From Glandiceps talaboti (taxonomy: Eukaryota; Hemichordata; Enteropneusta; Spengelidae): a stretch of DNA of 64,000 bases. The position numbers were made by a program, and so were the translations under genes. Positions 48,341-61,400 of the stretch are shown here, one piece after another; within the stretch, counting starts at the first letter, position 1, and each line of letters opens with the position of its first letter. Location: assembly GCF_964340395.1 (NCBI RefSeq), contig NC_135568.1, forward strand, positions 17,074,276 to 17,138,275. Reading direction: 5' to 3'. The notes below the pieces were generated by a model. That model was not told the origin of the DNA and searched no databases. It saw only the letters and a list, made by a program, of their open reading frames with translations.

Positions 48341-48458
48341 CTACGAAAGCCGTCAGGGGACAGTAAAATATACACACATAGTTGGAAGTGGGAAGTTGGA
48401 AGTTGGAAGTGGAAAGTGGGAAGTTGGAAGTCGGAAGTCCCCCTGACGGCTTTCGTAT
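48341..48458. repeat. Hairpin enclosing a GGAAGTT/GGAAGTG tandem repeat
   Basis: TACGAAAGCCGTCAGGGG at 48342 is mirrored by CCCCTGACGGCTTTCGTA ending at 48457. Between them lie about eight 7-bp GGAAGT-type units. The minus-strand frames here have no family likeness. Confidence 0.7.
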
Positions 48459-48909
48459 AACAATCCCTTCTGTTCATATCCTTCTGTTCGATCCTTTCGA
48501 AGGCACATGATGGATCCGTCGCTTGGCGGCGCCCCGCATTCCGTAAGGTCAAAGGTCAGCTTACAGTTCACACTGGCTGTGTGTTGTTAGAATGAAATTT
48601 TACTGAACTTTGAGTCCCAGTGTCTGCGTAGTGAGCTGATAGATGTGAGCGGACTTTTAACCTGCTATCTACAGTCATGAACCACCTGAGAGTTAGGTTC
48701 AGCGAACTGTAGGGTCAGCGTAGACTTCGTACGACTTTTCGGACAGGTATTACTCGGGACTCAGCTGTTGAGTCTTCTGTTCTGTGTGCACTCGACTCGA
48801 GTACTCTTCTTGTAAAAGTAAGTACAGTGGCCCGATTTTAACGCCCCATTTGCGACTCGATTCTCTGTGATGTGATCAAAATATACTGTTTATGTAGAGA
48901 ATTCACATA

Positions 48910-49086
48910 GTGAATGTGAACTCAAGTTTTAACAACACCATCGTCGCCATTATTTTTCACGAATTTAGTAGAAACGTGGCACCTGCTTGCACGTACGTAG
49001 GTGACGATTTAGAGCTGTGTGCTAGTAGTACTGCAAAATGCAGTAGCTGTAACGATTTTTACGGAGATTTTATGTTACTGACGCTG
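48910..49086 (+). other. Candidate first exon of the ACAD gene (5' UTR or N-terminal extension)
   Basis: An open frame of 59 codons ends in a good donor (CTG then gtaagt at 49087). If spliced to 49461 it joins the ACAD reading frame without a stop. This could be chance (one in three). The family needs no such extension, and the piece shows no clear targeting signal, so a mostly untranslated first exon is equally likely. Confidence 0.3.
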
Positions 49087-49234
49087 GTAAGTTGACGCAT
49101 TTACACAGTCAAAATGGAGTTGATAAACGTCATGAACGGACACTCCTCCCGAAGGTCACTGAAGCAAAGAATACATCTTGTCTTTTAGGGCTTGGAAAAT
49201 ATTCTATAAATATGAATCATCATTAAACTTGGCA

Positions 49235-49345
49235 ATGCTCAATCTGATTAAAATCCGATGTGGTGAAAGCGGCTAGATGTCCTTATTTACCTCTATTCAT
49301 CGTGTTGTGACGTTTGTTTTGTTCGGAGTGATCGCCGCCTTCCCA
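49235..49345 (-). repeat. Dispersed repeat at the ACAD 5' end
   Basis: Reverse complement of 27297-27405 (shared GGCTAGATGTC and TTATTTACCTCTATT), lying about 120 bp upstream of the exon with the start codon. Confidence 0.65.
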
Positions 49346-49469
49346 CAGTTGTCAAGATGGCATGAATACATTGTGTGGCTTGATAACTTGTTTGTTTTTA
49401 TTTGTTTGTCATTCGATAATGTATGTAATTAATTCATTATGTTACTTGTTTCTATTGCAGATAGTAAAT

Positions 49470-52400
49470 ATGTCTACATCAGATTTTCTACCCATCTTAG
49501 ATACCAATGCAGTATCTGCAAAGGGTAAAGAGACTCTTGAAAAAGTCAAGAAGTTTATGACTGAATATGTTAATCCAGGTGAACTTGTAAGTATGAAAAG
49601 TTATGAACGTGCTAAAAAAATATGAACACTGTATTTCATATTATATATTCATTTTCATATTATGTATCTGTGTAACATGTATCAGTGTGCATATTATATA
49701 AATGTACTCAGCCAAAATTTATCCGGTCGCAAACAGGGCTGTGGCAGGATGGATAGATTCAGTCCTCTGACAGGCCTAATGGGTCAGGGCTGTGGCAGGC
49801 CTGATGGGTCAGGGCTGTGGCAGGCCTAATGGGTCAGGGCTGTGGCAGGCCTAATGGGTCAGGGCTGTGGCAGGCCTAATGGGTCAGGGCTGTGGCAGGC
49901 CTGATTTAGCTGCCAATTTATATAATGTTTTTACATTCCTTTGTGTACATTAATGTCCATGTTTAGACATGTTAGTGTTACTAGTATTACAAAATTAACT
50001 TGTACGTTACCAAGCGAAAACATTTTGCAGTTAGCTTTAAACTTTTCTTCGAAGCAGATGCAATATATGGAACATCTTTTCAAGACATAATATTTTATAC
50101 TATGTACAGTATTTCAAAGTTTCTGTAAGGAAAGATATGGACACTGGATTACTACTATGGATATCAGGCTGTAGGCAAATTAAGATACATGTAGACACAA
50201 ACTAAAACTATTATTAATATACTACTATGGAAATCAAGCTATAGGCAAACTAAGATAGACACAAACTAAAACTGTTATTAATATACTACTATGGAAATCA
50301 GGCTATAGGCAAACTAAGATAGACACAAACTAAAACTGTTGTTGTTGCATGTGGTAGATAACACAACCATAGCAGAGCCTAGTTATGTGGATATTATAAT
50401 TTATAATCACCCAAGTTATAATCTAACATTGAATAAGGTATTGAATGTAAGCCCATTTGAGGAATATTTCTTATCAGCGATGCCTCCCTTCTATGAGTGT
50501 AATTACCTCAGCTGTATCTACAACCTACAAGAAGAACATATCATGTCAAATCAAACTACTCTGACAAACATGAATATATAAGTTGTTTTTCATCTAGTGG
50601 CAGATCTTACAAGATCCATGAATAAAATATAACAAATTGTTCTCATTTTAAACTTTGAATTACAGGTTTACCGACAACAGATGCAGGAGTCAGGGAAGAA
50701 ATGGTGGATTCCACCCATCATTGATGAACTCAAGGTTAGATTGCTAACTTACTGTTTACTTTCCATTATTTAGAAATCTTCATTTTCTAGTCTATATCTA
50801 AGTTATATAGAGTTAGCTAATTCACATTGTTATTGTCAATCTCAAGCCAAACATTAGACTGTCGACAGTCGCTCGCGCCTTTTTTCCATACGTTTTATCT
50901 AAACTCCGGTCCGGCGCAACACTAGTAATAGTATAATCGCAAACTGATTTCGAGGGCCGTATTGCAAAGGCCCAAGCGACTGTTGTCCCTTGCCGCGCCC
51001 TCATGCGATAACAATAGGAACATTCAGTTTGTAGACTATGGACATTTAGGTCATAGTTCACAAAGCTTGTCAATCAAAATGAACATGGCGTAGTCACCAA
51101 GCGAGTCAACACATCGAGACGCATTGGAAAAACTTTGATACTCGCACTTGAAAGACTTTCAGAGAAGAATTATAGATACCTATGTCTCTGGGAAAGATGT
51201 TTTCGTTAGTGTACTGACAGGAAGTGACAAGTCCATAGCCTATGAAGCCCGGGATATGAAGTCGCAGGCCTGTGGGTTATACTTCCATGCTCCGATCGTT
51301 CTCGCGATACAGCTAACAACATCTAGTCTGCAATTGTCCCAGTAGTATCCTCATTGATACAATGATAGCTCTAATATAATCCCGTATATAAACGGCGAAG
51401 GCCCTTTTATTTGTGGTAATTTTGCTAAACAATAGGGAAGTGGTAACAACCTAGCGGCCGACCCAAAGGTTCACCCCCCCCCCCCACATCAACAACAAAA
51501 ATCACATAAAAAGAAAACATCAAGGAAAAGACACAACAAACTGTCATATCATATAGCATCGTGATAAAGATTACGTAAATTGACTCCTCAATCGGTATCT
51601 GAAATAATGGGGTACAATAGCGTTAGGTATATATAGACTCAGTACTCTGTGGAGGCACTAGTTGAAGACGTGTCGGATCGGAGCACGATCTCCGTGCCGT
51701 GGTAAATATGGAGGCACTTTTCTGTTTCAGGTAGAACGTCTACCATTTGCACATTATCTGCGCCTCACTATCAAACATTTTATACATGAATAGTATTACT
51801 ATATAATATGCTAGCTGCAGTCGAGGGAAGGTAAAAAAGGTGTCCAAAACATCTGTTGCTTGACTGGAGTGTCGGTCGGAGTTGGTACAACAAGTCGACT
51901 TCCGTAGCACTCTCTCGCTCCAGTACCACTGTAACAGCTAGCTGCATGCTAAACAAGGCAATAGACTAGTGAGCATGACAATGTATCGGGCGTCGAGTTT
52001 GTCAACGACGTCATTTACGAATGTTATAAAAACGCGCGGTTTCAAGCTTTAACAAAGAAAGATAGGAAAGGAAAAAGTACTTGATTATGACCATCAAAAT
52101 GCATTTACGAGGTCAAATTTGCGCTGCAGTTTACGTGTGTTGCACGTTGAGTAACCTTACATTGAACTGTATGCAAATTATACGATAGAGTACCGCCCCA
52201 TTAAATGACGTCACATCATGAATAAGTAATAGCAAGGGAGATGCGGCAAGGGACAACAGTCGCTCGGGCCTTCGGCCCTCGACCTCGGGCCTTCGGCCCT
52301 CAATTTGCGATTAGACTAGTGTTGCGCGGGATCGGAGTTTAGATAAAACTTTGGGCAAAAAAGGCGCGAGCGACTGTCGACAGTCTAGCCAAACATCTAC

Positions 52401-55400
52401 ATTGGAAGCCAGGCAACAATATCAGCAGACAGAGTGACCTTTAACCTCATGCAAATTAGGGCGGTCATTGATGGAGACTGAAACTAAGGTCCATGTATTC
52501 ATCTTGTGTATGGATGAATATGTTATAAGGGGAGATTCCTGGTAAAATCTGGACTGGTATTAATAACTTACTCTGGCAAAACTCAATAATACAACAACTT
52601 TGTCCAACCTCATTTGAGAACTCACATAAAATTAACAACATTGTGACGTTAAGGTTATGAGTGTTAAAGTGGCGTAAACTGACTTTGGAAGTTTTACAAG
52701 TGAAATATTTCCCCAAAACTCATTCAAACTATTCTTAGACTAGTAATGTTAACGTTGATACATGCCTTCTATAACATTAGAATTGTCTTCTGGCATTGTT
52801 AGAACAGATGATTGCATAGTAGGGCTGCATGAACATTTTTCGCATGTACATATAATGAGTAACATCATTTATAATACTAGGTTTGAGTTCAGTCAGGTGC
52901 CAGAGATGTTTATCTATGCTTCAGTAAGTAGAATACTACAAGTACACAGCACAATTACACCCAGAAATATATGAACTCAGTTTTTGCTCCATGTGAAGAA
53001 TAAGGTTTTTAAAGTCACTGAGTGGTTAAACCACTTGCCTCTGGCCACTGTGTTCGGGGTTTGAACCCATTCAAGGTTTAGTTAAATTTACCACACTGTA
53101 AGTAAAAAGAGTGTCATTTCAGTTTGATGCTATCAAACAATGTAGGTTTTCCCCAGGTACTCTGGTTTCCTTCTGCAGTATCACTGAACTCATGAGGGAT
53201 GGCCCTCACTGGACTTCTTGAGATATAAGTGTTTATATATTTAAAGAACTATCCAGTATAAATATAGATTATTATTATTATGTTAGTGTTACTTACATTG
53301 TTATATATTTTTATTTATTAGAAAGACATTTCTCAGTGTCCTTCAAGTGCCCCTCTTTGCCAATTATATTTTATATATACTTGCAGGCCAAAGACATTCT
53401 CAGTGTCCTTCAAGTGCCCCTCTTTGCAAATTATATTTTATATATACTTGCAGGCCAAAGACATTCTCAGTGTCCTTCAAGTGCCCCTCTTTGCCAATTA
53501 TATTTTATATATACTTGCAGGCCAAAGCCAAGGCACAGGGTTTATGGAATCTCTTCTTACCTGGTATAAGTGGACTTACAGTTTTAGAGTATGCATTGAT
53601 TGCTGAAGAGACTGGTAAATCTAGAATTGGTCCTGAGGTTTTCAATTGCGCTGCACCTGGTAAATACTACTTCATTCACTTCAGGTCTTTCCATGTCTTG
53701 ATTATGTTTACCTATGGTGCAGGTCAAAGGTTATGTGTTACCAAGGTGCTAATTATGTGTTGAGAATCACAATACAATTAAAACATACAAAAACATCTGT
53801 TCATAAAATAGTTCTGTATTTCATTAAGCAATAAACAGGCAAATACAAAGTAATAAATTTGACAGGTTATAATTTAATAAATGTTACAAAATTTCACTAT
53901 AAAAATCATCATTTTGAAATAATCAGAAAGAAAATATCATTCTTTATAATAATAATGATAATGATGTGGATTTATAATGTGCCTTTCCTCCTGAGAGCTC
54001 AAGGTGCTCACAATTATTACCCCTGGCATGGATCTATAGTGGCACAACAGCCCTCTATACTTCCTCATCTCCCTGGGGAGCATAAAATCCATTGTAGCCT
54101 TTATAAACACATATGATTAAACAGTTTATTATACAGTTAGCCGAAATCACAAGTTACTAGGCAAATTTGATAACATCTTTACAAAAATAAAAGAAATAAA
54201 TAATGAGTTCTTGCTTTTTTTTTGTATAAACTGCACTGTACCAGATGTTTATAGGTGAAACAAAGTTATAGACAAGACATCATATGTACATGTATCCATA
54301 ACATGTTCTCTTCCTCTATTGATTGAGAAACATGTATTTTGTACAAATCACTTGACCTTCTTCAGTGCCTAACTGGATTCTGTTACTGAAGAATGACAAG
54401 TGATATCAGGGTGATTTGTTCAAAACATGTCTGGTATGTGGAAGAAGAGAACTTGTGTATGAATCTTATGAATTGTATTATTATAATATCTATGCCATTA
54501 ATGCAGGGACAGATTTTACTTGGCTATTTAAAATGAAAGGCTTTTCAAGTAGTATAAATGTGTAATATGTGCTATAAATACAGTAAATATCTGCAAGGTT
54601 ATAACAAGTTAATTTTTGCCACATCATAATACACCTCTGTATTTATTACTGAAGGTGCTTAATCCAAAAATGTAGTCTTGTACTTGTTATTTTCTTTCAA
54701 ATTTCTTCTGAAAGACATATTAAGAATCTAAACTTCAAGATGTATACCTTGTTGTCAAAAGTAACAACATGTCTTATATGGCACTACCTCAGATTTGATG
54801 TATCAATATCCTTTTGAAGTTCTTATATTACTTGATCTTGTCAGTAAACACTTCTTTTTCTTATGATTTTCTCTTCTCTTCCTTTTTTTCTATCTTTTAT
54901 CTATTCAGACACTGGAAACATGGAGGTACTATATCTGTATGGTAATGCTGAACAGAAAAAACAGTGGTTGGAGCCTCTGTTGGATGGCAAGATTAGATCC
55001 TGTTTTTGTATGACAGGTAAGTGAATATACAACTAGCAGCAGAAGTATTTCATTGATACAAAAACATTACAGTGTATATTGTCAGATTCCCGAAATACAA
55101 CTTCAGACATCAGACCGTGGACAAAGAAAACCTGTTACAAGCTGGGAAGTAAACAAATAAATTGAATTGATAACACTTGGCTCAGCACGATGGAACAGCA
55201 GAGACTTGTATTACACACCATTGTTTGATACATGTAAGAACAGTTTTATGGCCTCTTTATGTGTACATGAAATGCCAGGGAACTGGAAATCTGTTTGTGA
55301 ATGTGAACTATTATGTAAAGAGGCCGTAAAACTGTTCTTATCAAATTATTGAATGTAAGACAAAGTCTCTGTACTTCCAGCATGCTGAACTAAGTGTTCT

Positions 55401-58400
55401 CAATTCAAATTCAGTTGTGTACTTTCCCTGTTTGTAACAGGTTCCATTCCTCCACGGTCTGAAGTCTGAAATTGTACTAATGAAAAAATGGAAGAACTCT
55501 CCCACGAGCATATACTATACATAGAATATACAAGTTACTGTTTGGTGAAATTTCTCTATCACTAGAGCAGTTTTTTGGAAGATATGTATTAAAGTGAACA
55601 CTGGTAGCTGGTTGACATACCAACTTCTAACTTTGTACATATACTCTGCACTAACCTTTGGTGGAATTGTATATAATTGTAATTTGATGGAATATATTTC
55701 AGAATCAAGCCAGTGTATTTTATCGATTATTAATTTAATACTGTGAATGTTTTATGCTAAATATACATTTTATAAAAGTAGGGAACATGTGACGTAAAGT
55801 CTGTGATAGTGCAAAAGTGGCCGCCATTGAAGGCAGTGGTGTGTATCACAGATGCGTATGAGTTTTGTAGAATATATTGTAGTATTTGACCATTTTTGAT
55901 ATGTGGTCACTAGAGGGAGTCCTTCTATAACAGTGTATATGATTCATACTATCATTCCATTCAACAAGTCATATTTTCAACCTGTCCCACTCTCAATCTT
56001 GCACTATAAACCTTGACTTGTTACACCACAGCAACTTTCTTTATAGCACTACAGCCTTGACATAACAGTTTTGCATTTAAAAGGTAGGGGTGAATTGTAC
56101 ATGTAGGTTGCTGTAGTGCTGTCCTCACTAGAATTGTGAGCAAAGCTAAAATATGAGACATGGTCTTGATGCCCAGTTTGACATTTATGTATGTGGCCAA
56201 CTAATACATGTTCCTGTTATTGACAGTTTGCAGTGTTAGCTGCAGCTTGTAGATATGTGTACTTAACTGTTAACAGCATCAAATAAGAAATTGAACTATC
56301 TAACATCTACAATCAACAGATCATACTGCCACCTAGTGGTCAGCTGTAACTATGGATTGAATTTGTCATTCTGATGAAGATCGTCAACTAAGACTTATCG
56401 AAAAGCTTGTGCGTTATAACCTTTGTGAATCATTTAATCTTTGAAATAAGGAATAATTCAAAACATAGATAGAATTTATGTTAAAGTGAAAATTAGAAGA
56501 GTTTGATCTGTGGGTACTAGGATTTTTATGGACAAGTTGAACATGAGAAGATTTGAAAGTGGAATGAGTTAACAAGTTATGAGTTGATGTGAGACAAGTT
56601 AAACTTGATTCTCACAAACCAGAGCTGTTATTTCTTCCGCAACACTGCAAAATAATCTCAGCTGGTGTGTCCTGGATGATGCTGTAAAAGAAACTGGCTT
56701 ACGACGATGGTCAAATTATGACAAAGTGATCAGACACCATGTATGTGGACATCTGTATAAGTTTCCAAGTGGGATTCAGTCATTCTAATCTGAAGATTTG
56801 TTAACATTCTTGTCCTCAGAACCACAAGTTGCTTCCAGTGATGCAACTAACATGGAGTGTTCCATTGAAAGAGATGGAGATAGTTATGTAATCAATGGAA
56901 GAAAATGGTGGAGTAGTGGTAAGTTGTATTTGTTGGACTAAGAACACCAATTTGAGATCTTTATGTTTTACAAAGTTTCATTACATAGACAAGAACAGAA
57001 GCAATCTCTGTGCACTCTCAGTCTTTGGGAATGTTAGGAAAAGTCGAGTGAGGTCTCACTTTCTGTAATATCTTTGTACATTGTAGAACTTGACAGCATG
57101 GATTCCTGGTCTCTTTAGGTGAAACATTTCTTGCATTGGAGATCCACCCAGTTATTTAGTTCGACATGCATGGATTTCATATCTTTTTAGATGAAATTTC
57201 TTGCATTAAACATTCACCCAGTTAAGTACATGTAGTTCAACATCCATCACCTTGTTGACAATGTGTTTGTCTCCATCACCAAAATCATGTGTAGCTGGTT
57301 TAGAGGGGCACTTAAGTCATCCTTTTTTTGAGTTAGTCATTCCTGTATAACCAAACAAAGATACTGTACTATTCATATTTGTTAAGGTGCTGGAGACCCA
57401 AGATGTAAAATTGCCATTTTGATGGGAAGAACTGGAGGTAAATCTGCACCTAGGTTAGTTGAACTTTGACCTCATTCATTATGTAATAGTTCAATGTCTG
57501 GTTACACTCTTCATACATTTACTTACAAATAATTTTGCTAGAGTTACAAACAAATAATGATGTGCATGAGAAACTTGGTTTGGGTTTGGGTTGGACTATA
57601 CATGTATATATTTCATGTGGGTGTGTCCGTTCTGGGGTAGTTGTGATGTGAAATTACCTAAATATAAACTTGCTGAAGTTTATAGTGTACATGTCTATGT
57701 CATATACATATGAATTGTTACCTTCCAAACAACAGCTTTAAATTTCATCAAATAATCTGACGAGAGAGGTCAAACATTTGTTGTAACAGTACGTAAGAGA
57801 TGTCAATCATTGATTTAAGACAATAAAGGTTGTTTTAAATGTTAAAGGCAATTTCTTATCACCAACTCTTCCAATACGTATGGACAAAGGTTTTATAACA
57901 CCCTCACACACACACACACAAAGACACACAAACAAACACAAACACACAAACACAAACACATGCACACACACACACAAACAAACAAACAAACAAACATACA
58001 CACACATGCATACACACATATCCTTATTTCATGCTTAAAAATTACGATGAAATGTACACATATACATGATGAACATCTACATCTTGTAAATGACAAACAA
58101 GGCTTAACAAATGGTCATGTACCCGATGACATTTAGTTATGCCACTTCAGTAGGCTTGTTATCAGGTTAAGCTTCAATAGCATTTCTTGACTAAAGAACA
58201 CAGATAGATCACACAGTTTATTTCTGAAGTGTAGTCACTGTTGATTATACCAATGAAGAATACAGTAATTTATATCCACATCTGTGAGAAAATATTACAT
58301 TAATATTTTATATATCTTCTACTATTTTCTTTCTTTCAGACATAAACGCCATAGTCAGATTTTGGTTCCCTTGGATACACCTGGTGTAAAGATAGTGAGA

Positions 58401-61400
58401 TTTATGCAAGTATTTGGAAATGAAGGTCAGTGTCGTTTAATATTTACATATTGTTAAAATTCATCAATCTCTCTGTGTTCATATCACTGACACTATTTCA
58501 TCTGTCAACAAAAAAATTGTGCTTCATTTACAAAAATGTCAGCTACTGAAGAGACAACATTTTTCACCAAGACATTAACAGTAATGGTGAAGTTAATGTT
58601 TTTTCTAAAAACTGAAGAAAAATCTGCCTAGCAACCATGATCATGTCCTTAGCAATAGCCAAACTAGAGTGTTTAGCCAGACCAACCACAGTGATGTGCG
58701 GGTAATACACTGAGCTCTCAAAAACGTAACTAGTGTAAACACACTGTTCCCCTGACAACATAACGGTTGTCGGTGGTCGAGTGGTTAAACCATCCGCCTC
58801 TTACCAATGCGGTCAGGGTTCGAACCCCGTACAGGGCTTGATTAAATTTCCCTACTGTAAGTAAGAAGAGTGTCGTTCAGTTTGACTCTGCCGAACAACG
58901 CAGGTTTCCTCCGGGTACTCCGGTTTCCTCCTGCATTAACACTGAACCCGTGGGGGATGGCCCTCACTGGACTTCTTGGGAGACAAGCGTTCAATGCTTA
59001 AAGAACTATCCAGTATAAATAAAGATTATTATTATTATTATTATTAACAAGGGCACCAATAACACTATCTTGTAATTTCTTAGCAGAAATGAAAATTTGA
59101 TGTAAAAAATTTAAGTAAGAATGGCAGGAAAACAACCATCAAGCCCCATATTGTATTTCTTTCTATTAACTGACTATTGTGTGTTGCCACACTATTTGCT
59201 GTCTTGTGAACATTTTCAGCAAGAGTGCTGCAAATACTCGGCAAGCAACCATGACCATACTCATAGCAAAAGCTACCATTACTTTGCATATAGTAAATTG
59301 ACCATAAGACTTTGTTATTTCTTTCTGTTTGTGAGAGTGACAGGAGACCTCGTGCTCTGTGTTTCATTATTCCAAAACCCTGTCTTTATTTCAGTGGTTG
59401 TTAAGAAATGACCAGAATATCATTTATGTTCATGTTCCATATAAATTTATATATACAATGTATGGTGGGGATATGGTCAAACAATCAATCAATCAAAAGA
59501 AATTGTTTAGCACCAAAATCCGATATGACGTAATGTTCTATGGCGCTGAACAGGAACAATAGTAGATCATTGTAAAGAAGTTAGAAAGGTCACATAACAG
59601 ATAACAGAAGAAGCATTAACTTGGTCACATGATCACTTTATAAATTTCATACTTAAATATTCCATTGGTAATTAACCTAGCCATCCATTTCATTTCACAT
59701 TATGCCATGTTTCAAGATAAAGTATGATTTTACAAAATAAAGCACACTTTTCAGTCAGAAATAGTAGGCACACAAAGTTAAGGAGAGTAAAAGTAGTAAT
59801 ATGTGTGTTTTATCCTGAGAACTTTTGTCGCACCAGTTAAAATAGAGGTCGTACATTTAGTGTAAAAATATAATTATCTAAGGGATGATCACACGATATC
59901 ACACAAGCTCAATAAATGAACTTCATTTGTTTAGGCCAAAAACCTTCTCCCCTCCCTTAAATGAATGTTCAGGAGTGTGTCAATGACACACAATATGGTC
60001 TATAAGCATGGTGAAAATTGTGACCATGAAAGTTTTCAAAATTTGGTTAGAAGTGTGAAAATGAAGTTCAGCAATAAAAGTCATGCCAGGCACCCTCCCT
60101 CCCCTCCGTCCCCTCCCTACCTCCATAAATAAAAAAAGTTCATTTACTGAGCTTGTGTGGCATTGTGTGATCGTCCCTAAAGTTTGGTGTTAGAAAGTCA
60201 AACAAGAGATTAGCACACACTAGTACCCAAATGGTATAATCACTTAATTTTGTACCTTGTAAATTTTAACTTGTTAAAAGTTGTAATAAATTTAAATGAA
60301 ATGTTGATAAATTCAAAATTAAATCATGTCAGCAAGGTCAATTCTGATTGGTTTTTACTTAGATAGTCCAAAAGGTCATGCGGAAATAGAATTCACCAAT
60401 GTGCGAGTTCCTCTTTCCAACATGATACTCGGTGAGTAGAAACATTGTAAGCATTATTTGCATTTGTATTAGATTATCCACATGGCCATCCTGAAATCAG
60501 CTTCACCAATGTAAGGGTTCCAGCTTCCAATATGATACTGGGTAAGTGTTGTTGCCTTTATTGTTACTTTCAATATTCCATAGGCAGGTTTTCAGAAAAA
60601 CAAAAGATTTTGTAATTCGGACATAGGTGGCGCTGTTCAGTGGCAGTTTTTCTACCAGACGTGAGGACCATGATAGTGGAATTCTATAGCCTCTGTTGAA
60701 AAAAGATCATAATTTCTCAATAGTGTAGAGACGGTCATCTCAGCATCACAAAATAAAGAAACAAATAACATGCAAAAGCCAGGTTAAACATTTGCAAACA
60801 AAAATATGGGTTTTATATCTGTGTGGCACAAAAACTAATGTATACTATACATCATTATTTGGCTCAGCAATACTTTAGATATAAGTAAAGACAGTACAAT
60901 CTCCTTAGATCTTCTAAATTTTCACAAATTTACATGAGAATTAAGGTGTAATTGTATATCTTTCTTCACTCAGTTTGAAAATACAGGTGACCTAAGGATT
61001 CAGTCACTACTCATTTTGAGACTTGTAGTGACAAGACCCCTTAGGTCACCTGTTTATTTTCCTTGACTGAACAAACCAAAAGATTTTTGGAATGACATCT
61101 AAAATACACAAAGAAAATAAAGTTAAAATTAAAATAAGGAAATCTAGCCATATTCCTATGTCAGATTTTAGTCAGGTTGTGGGACATTGTGATAATTCAG
61201 CGAGTGTAGCAACTTCCAACTTCCCATCTTTCAAATCTTCAACAAAGTGTGAGGAAGTAATGTGATTGATTGATTGCAAATGAAGGTGATTGATTGGCTC
61301 AAGTACTATATGTAAATTTTAACCTTTGACCAGGTGAAGGACGTGGATTTGAAATAGCTCAAGGTCGACTTGGACCAGGAAGAATTCACCATTGTATGCG

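Larger units (their letters stand above)
44602..48909. other. Intergenic region between LRR and ACAD genes
   Basis: No credible gene. It contains (GTTT)n at 44606-44652, a CACT array, two copies of a roughly 115-bp dispersed repeat, a 308-bp foldback element, a 37-bp minisatellite and a hairpin with short internal repeats; all are listed separately. Poly-G and poly-C runs occur near 47147 and 47305. Confidence 0.6.

Noticed and set aside
55167-55352. 61-residue frame in ACAD intron 4
   Set aside because: Lies across the two arms of a foldback element.
58766-58840. Possible functional tRNA gene
   Set aside because: Boxes A and B are good, but no closed acceptor stem is seen and the sequence continues into a SINE body shared with 53008-53283.
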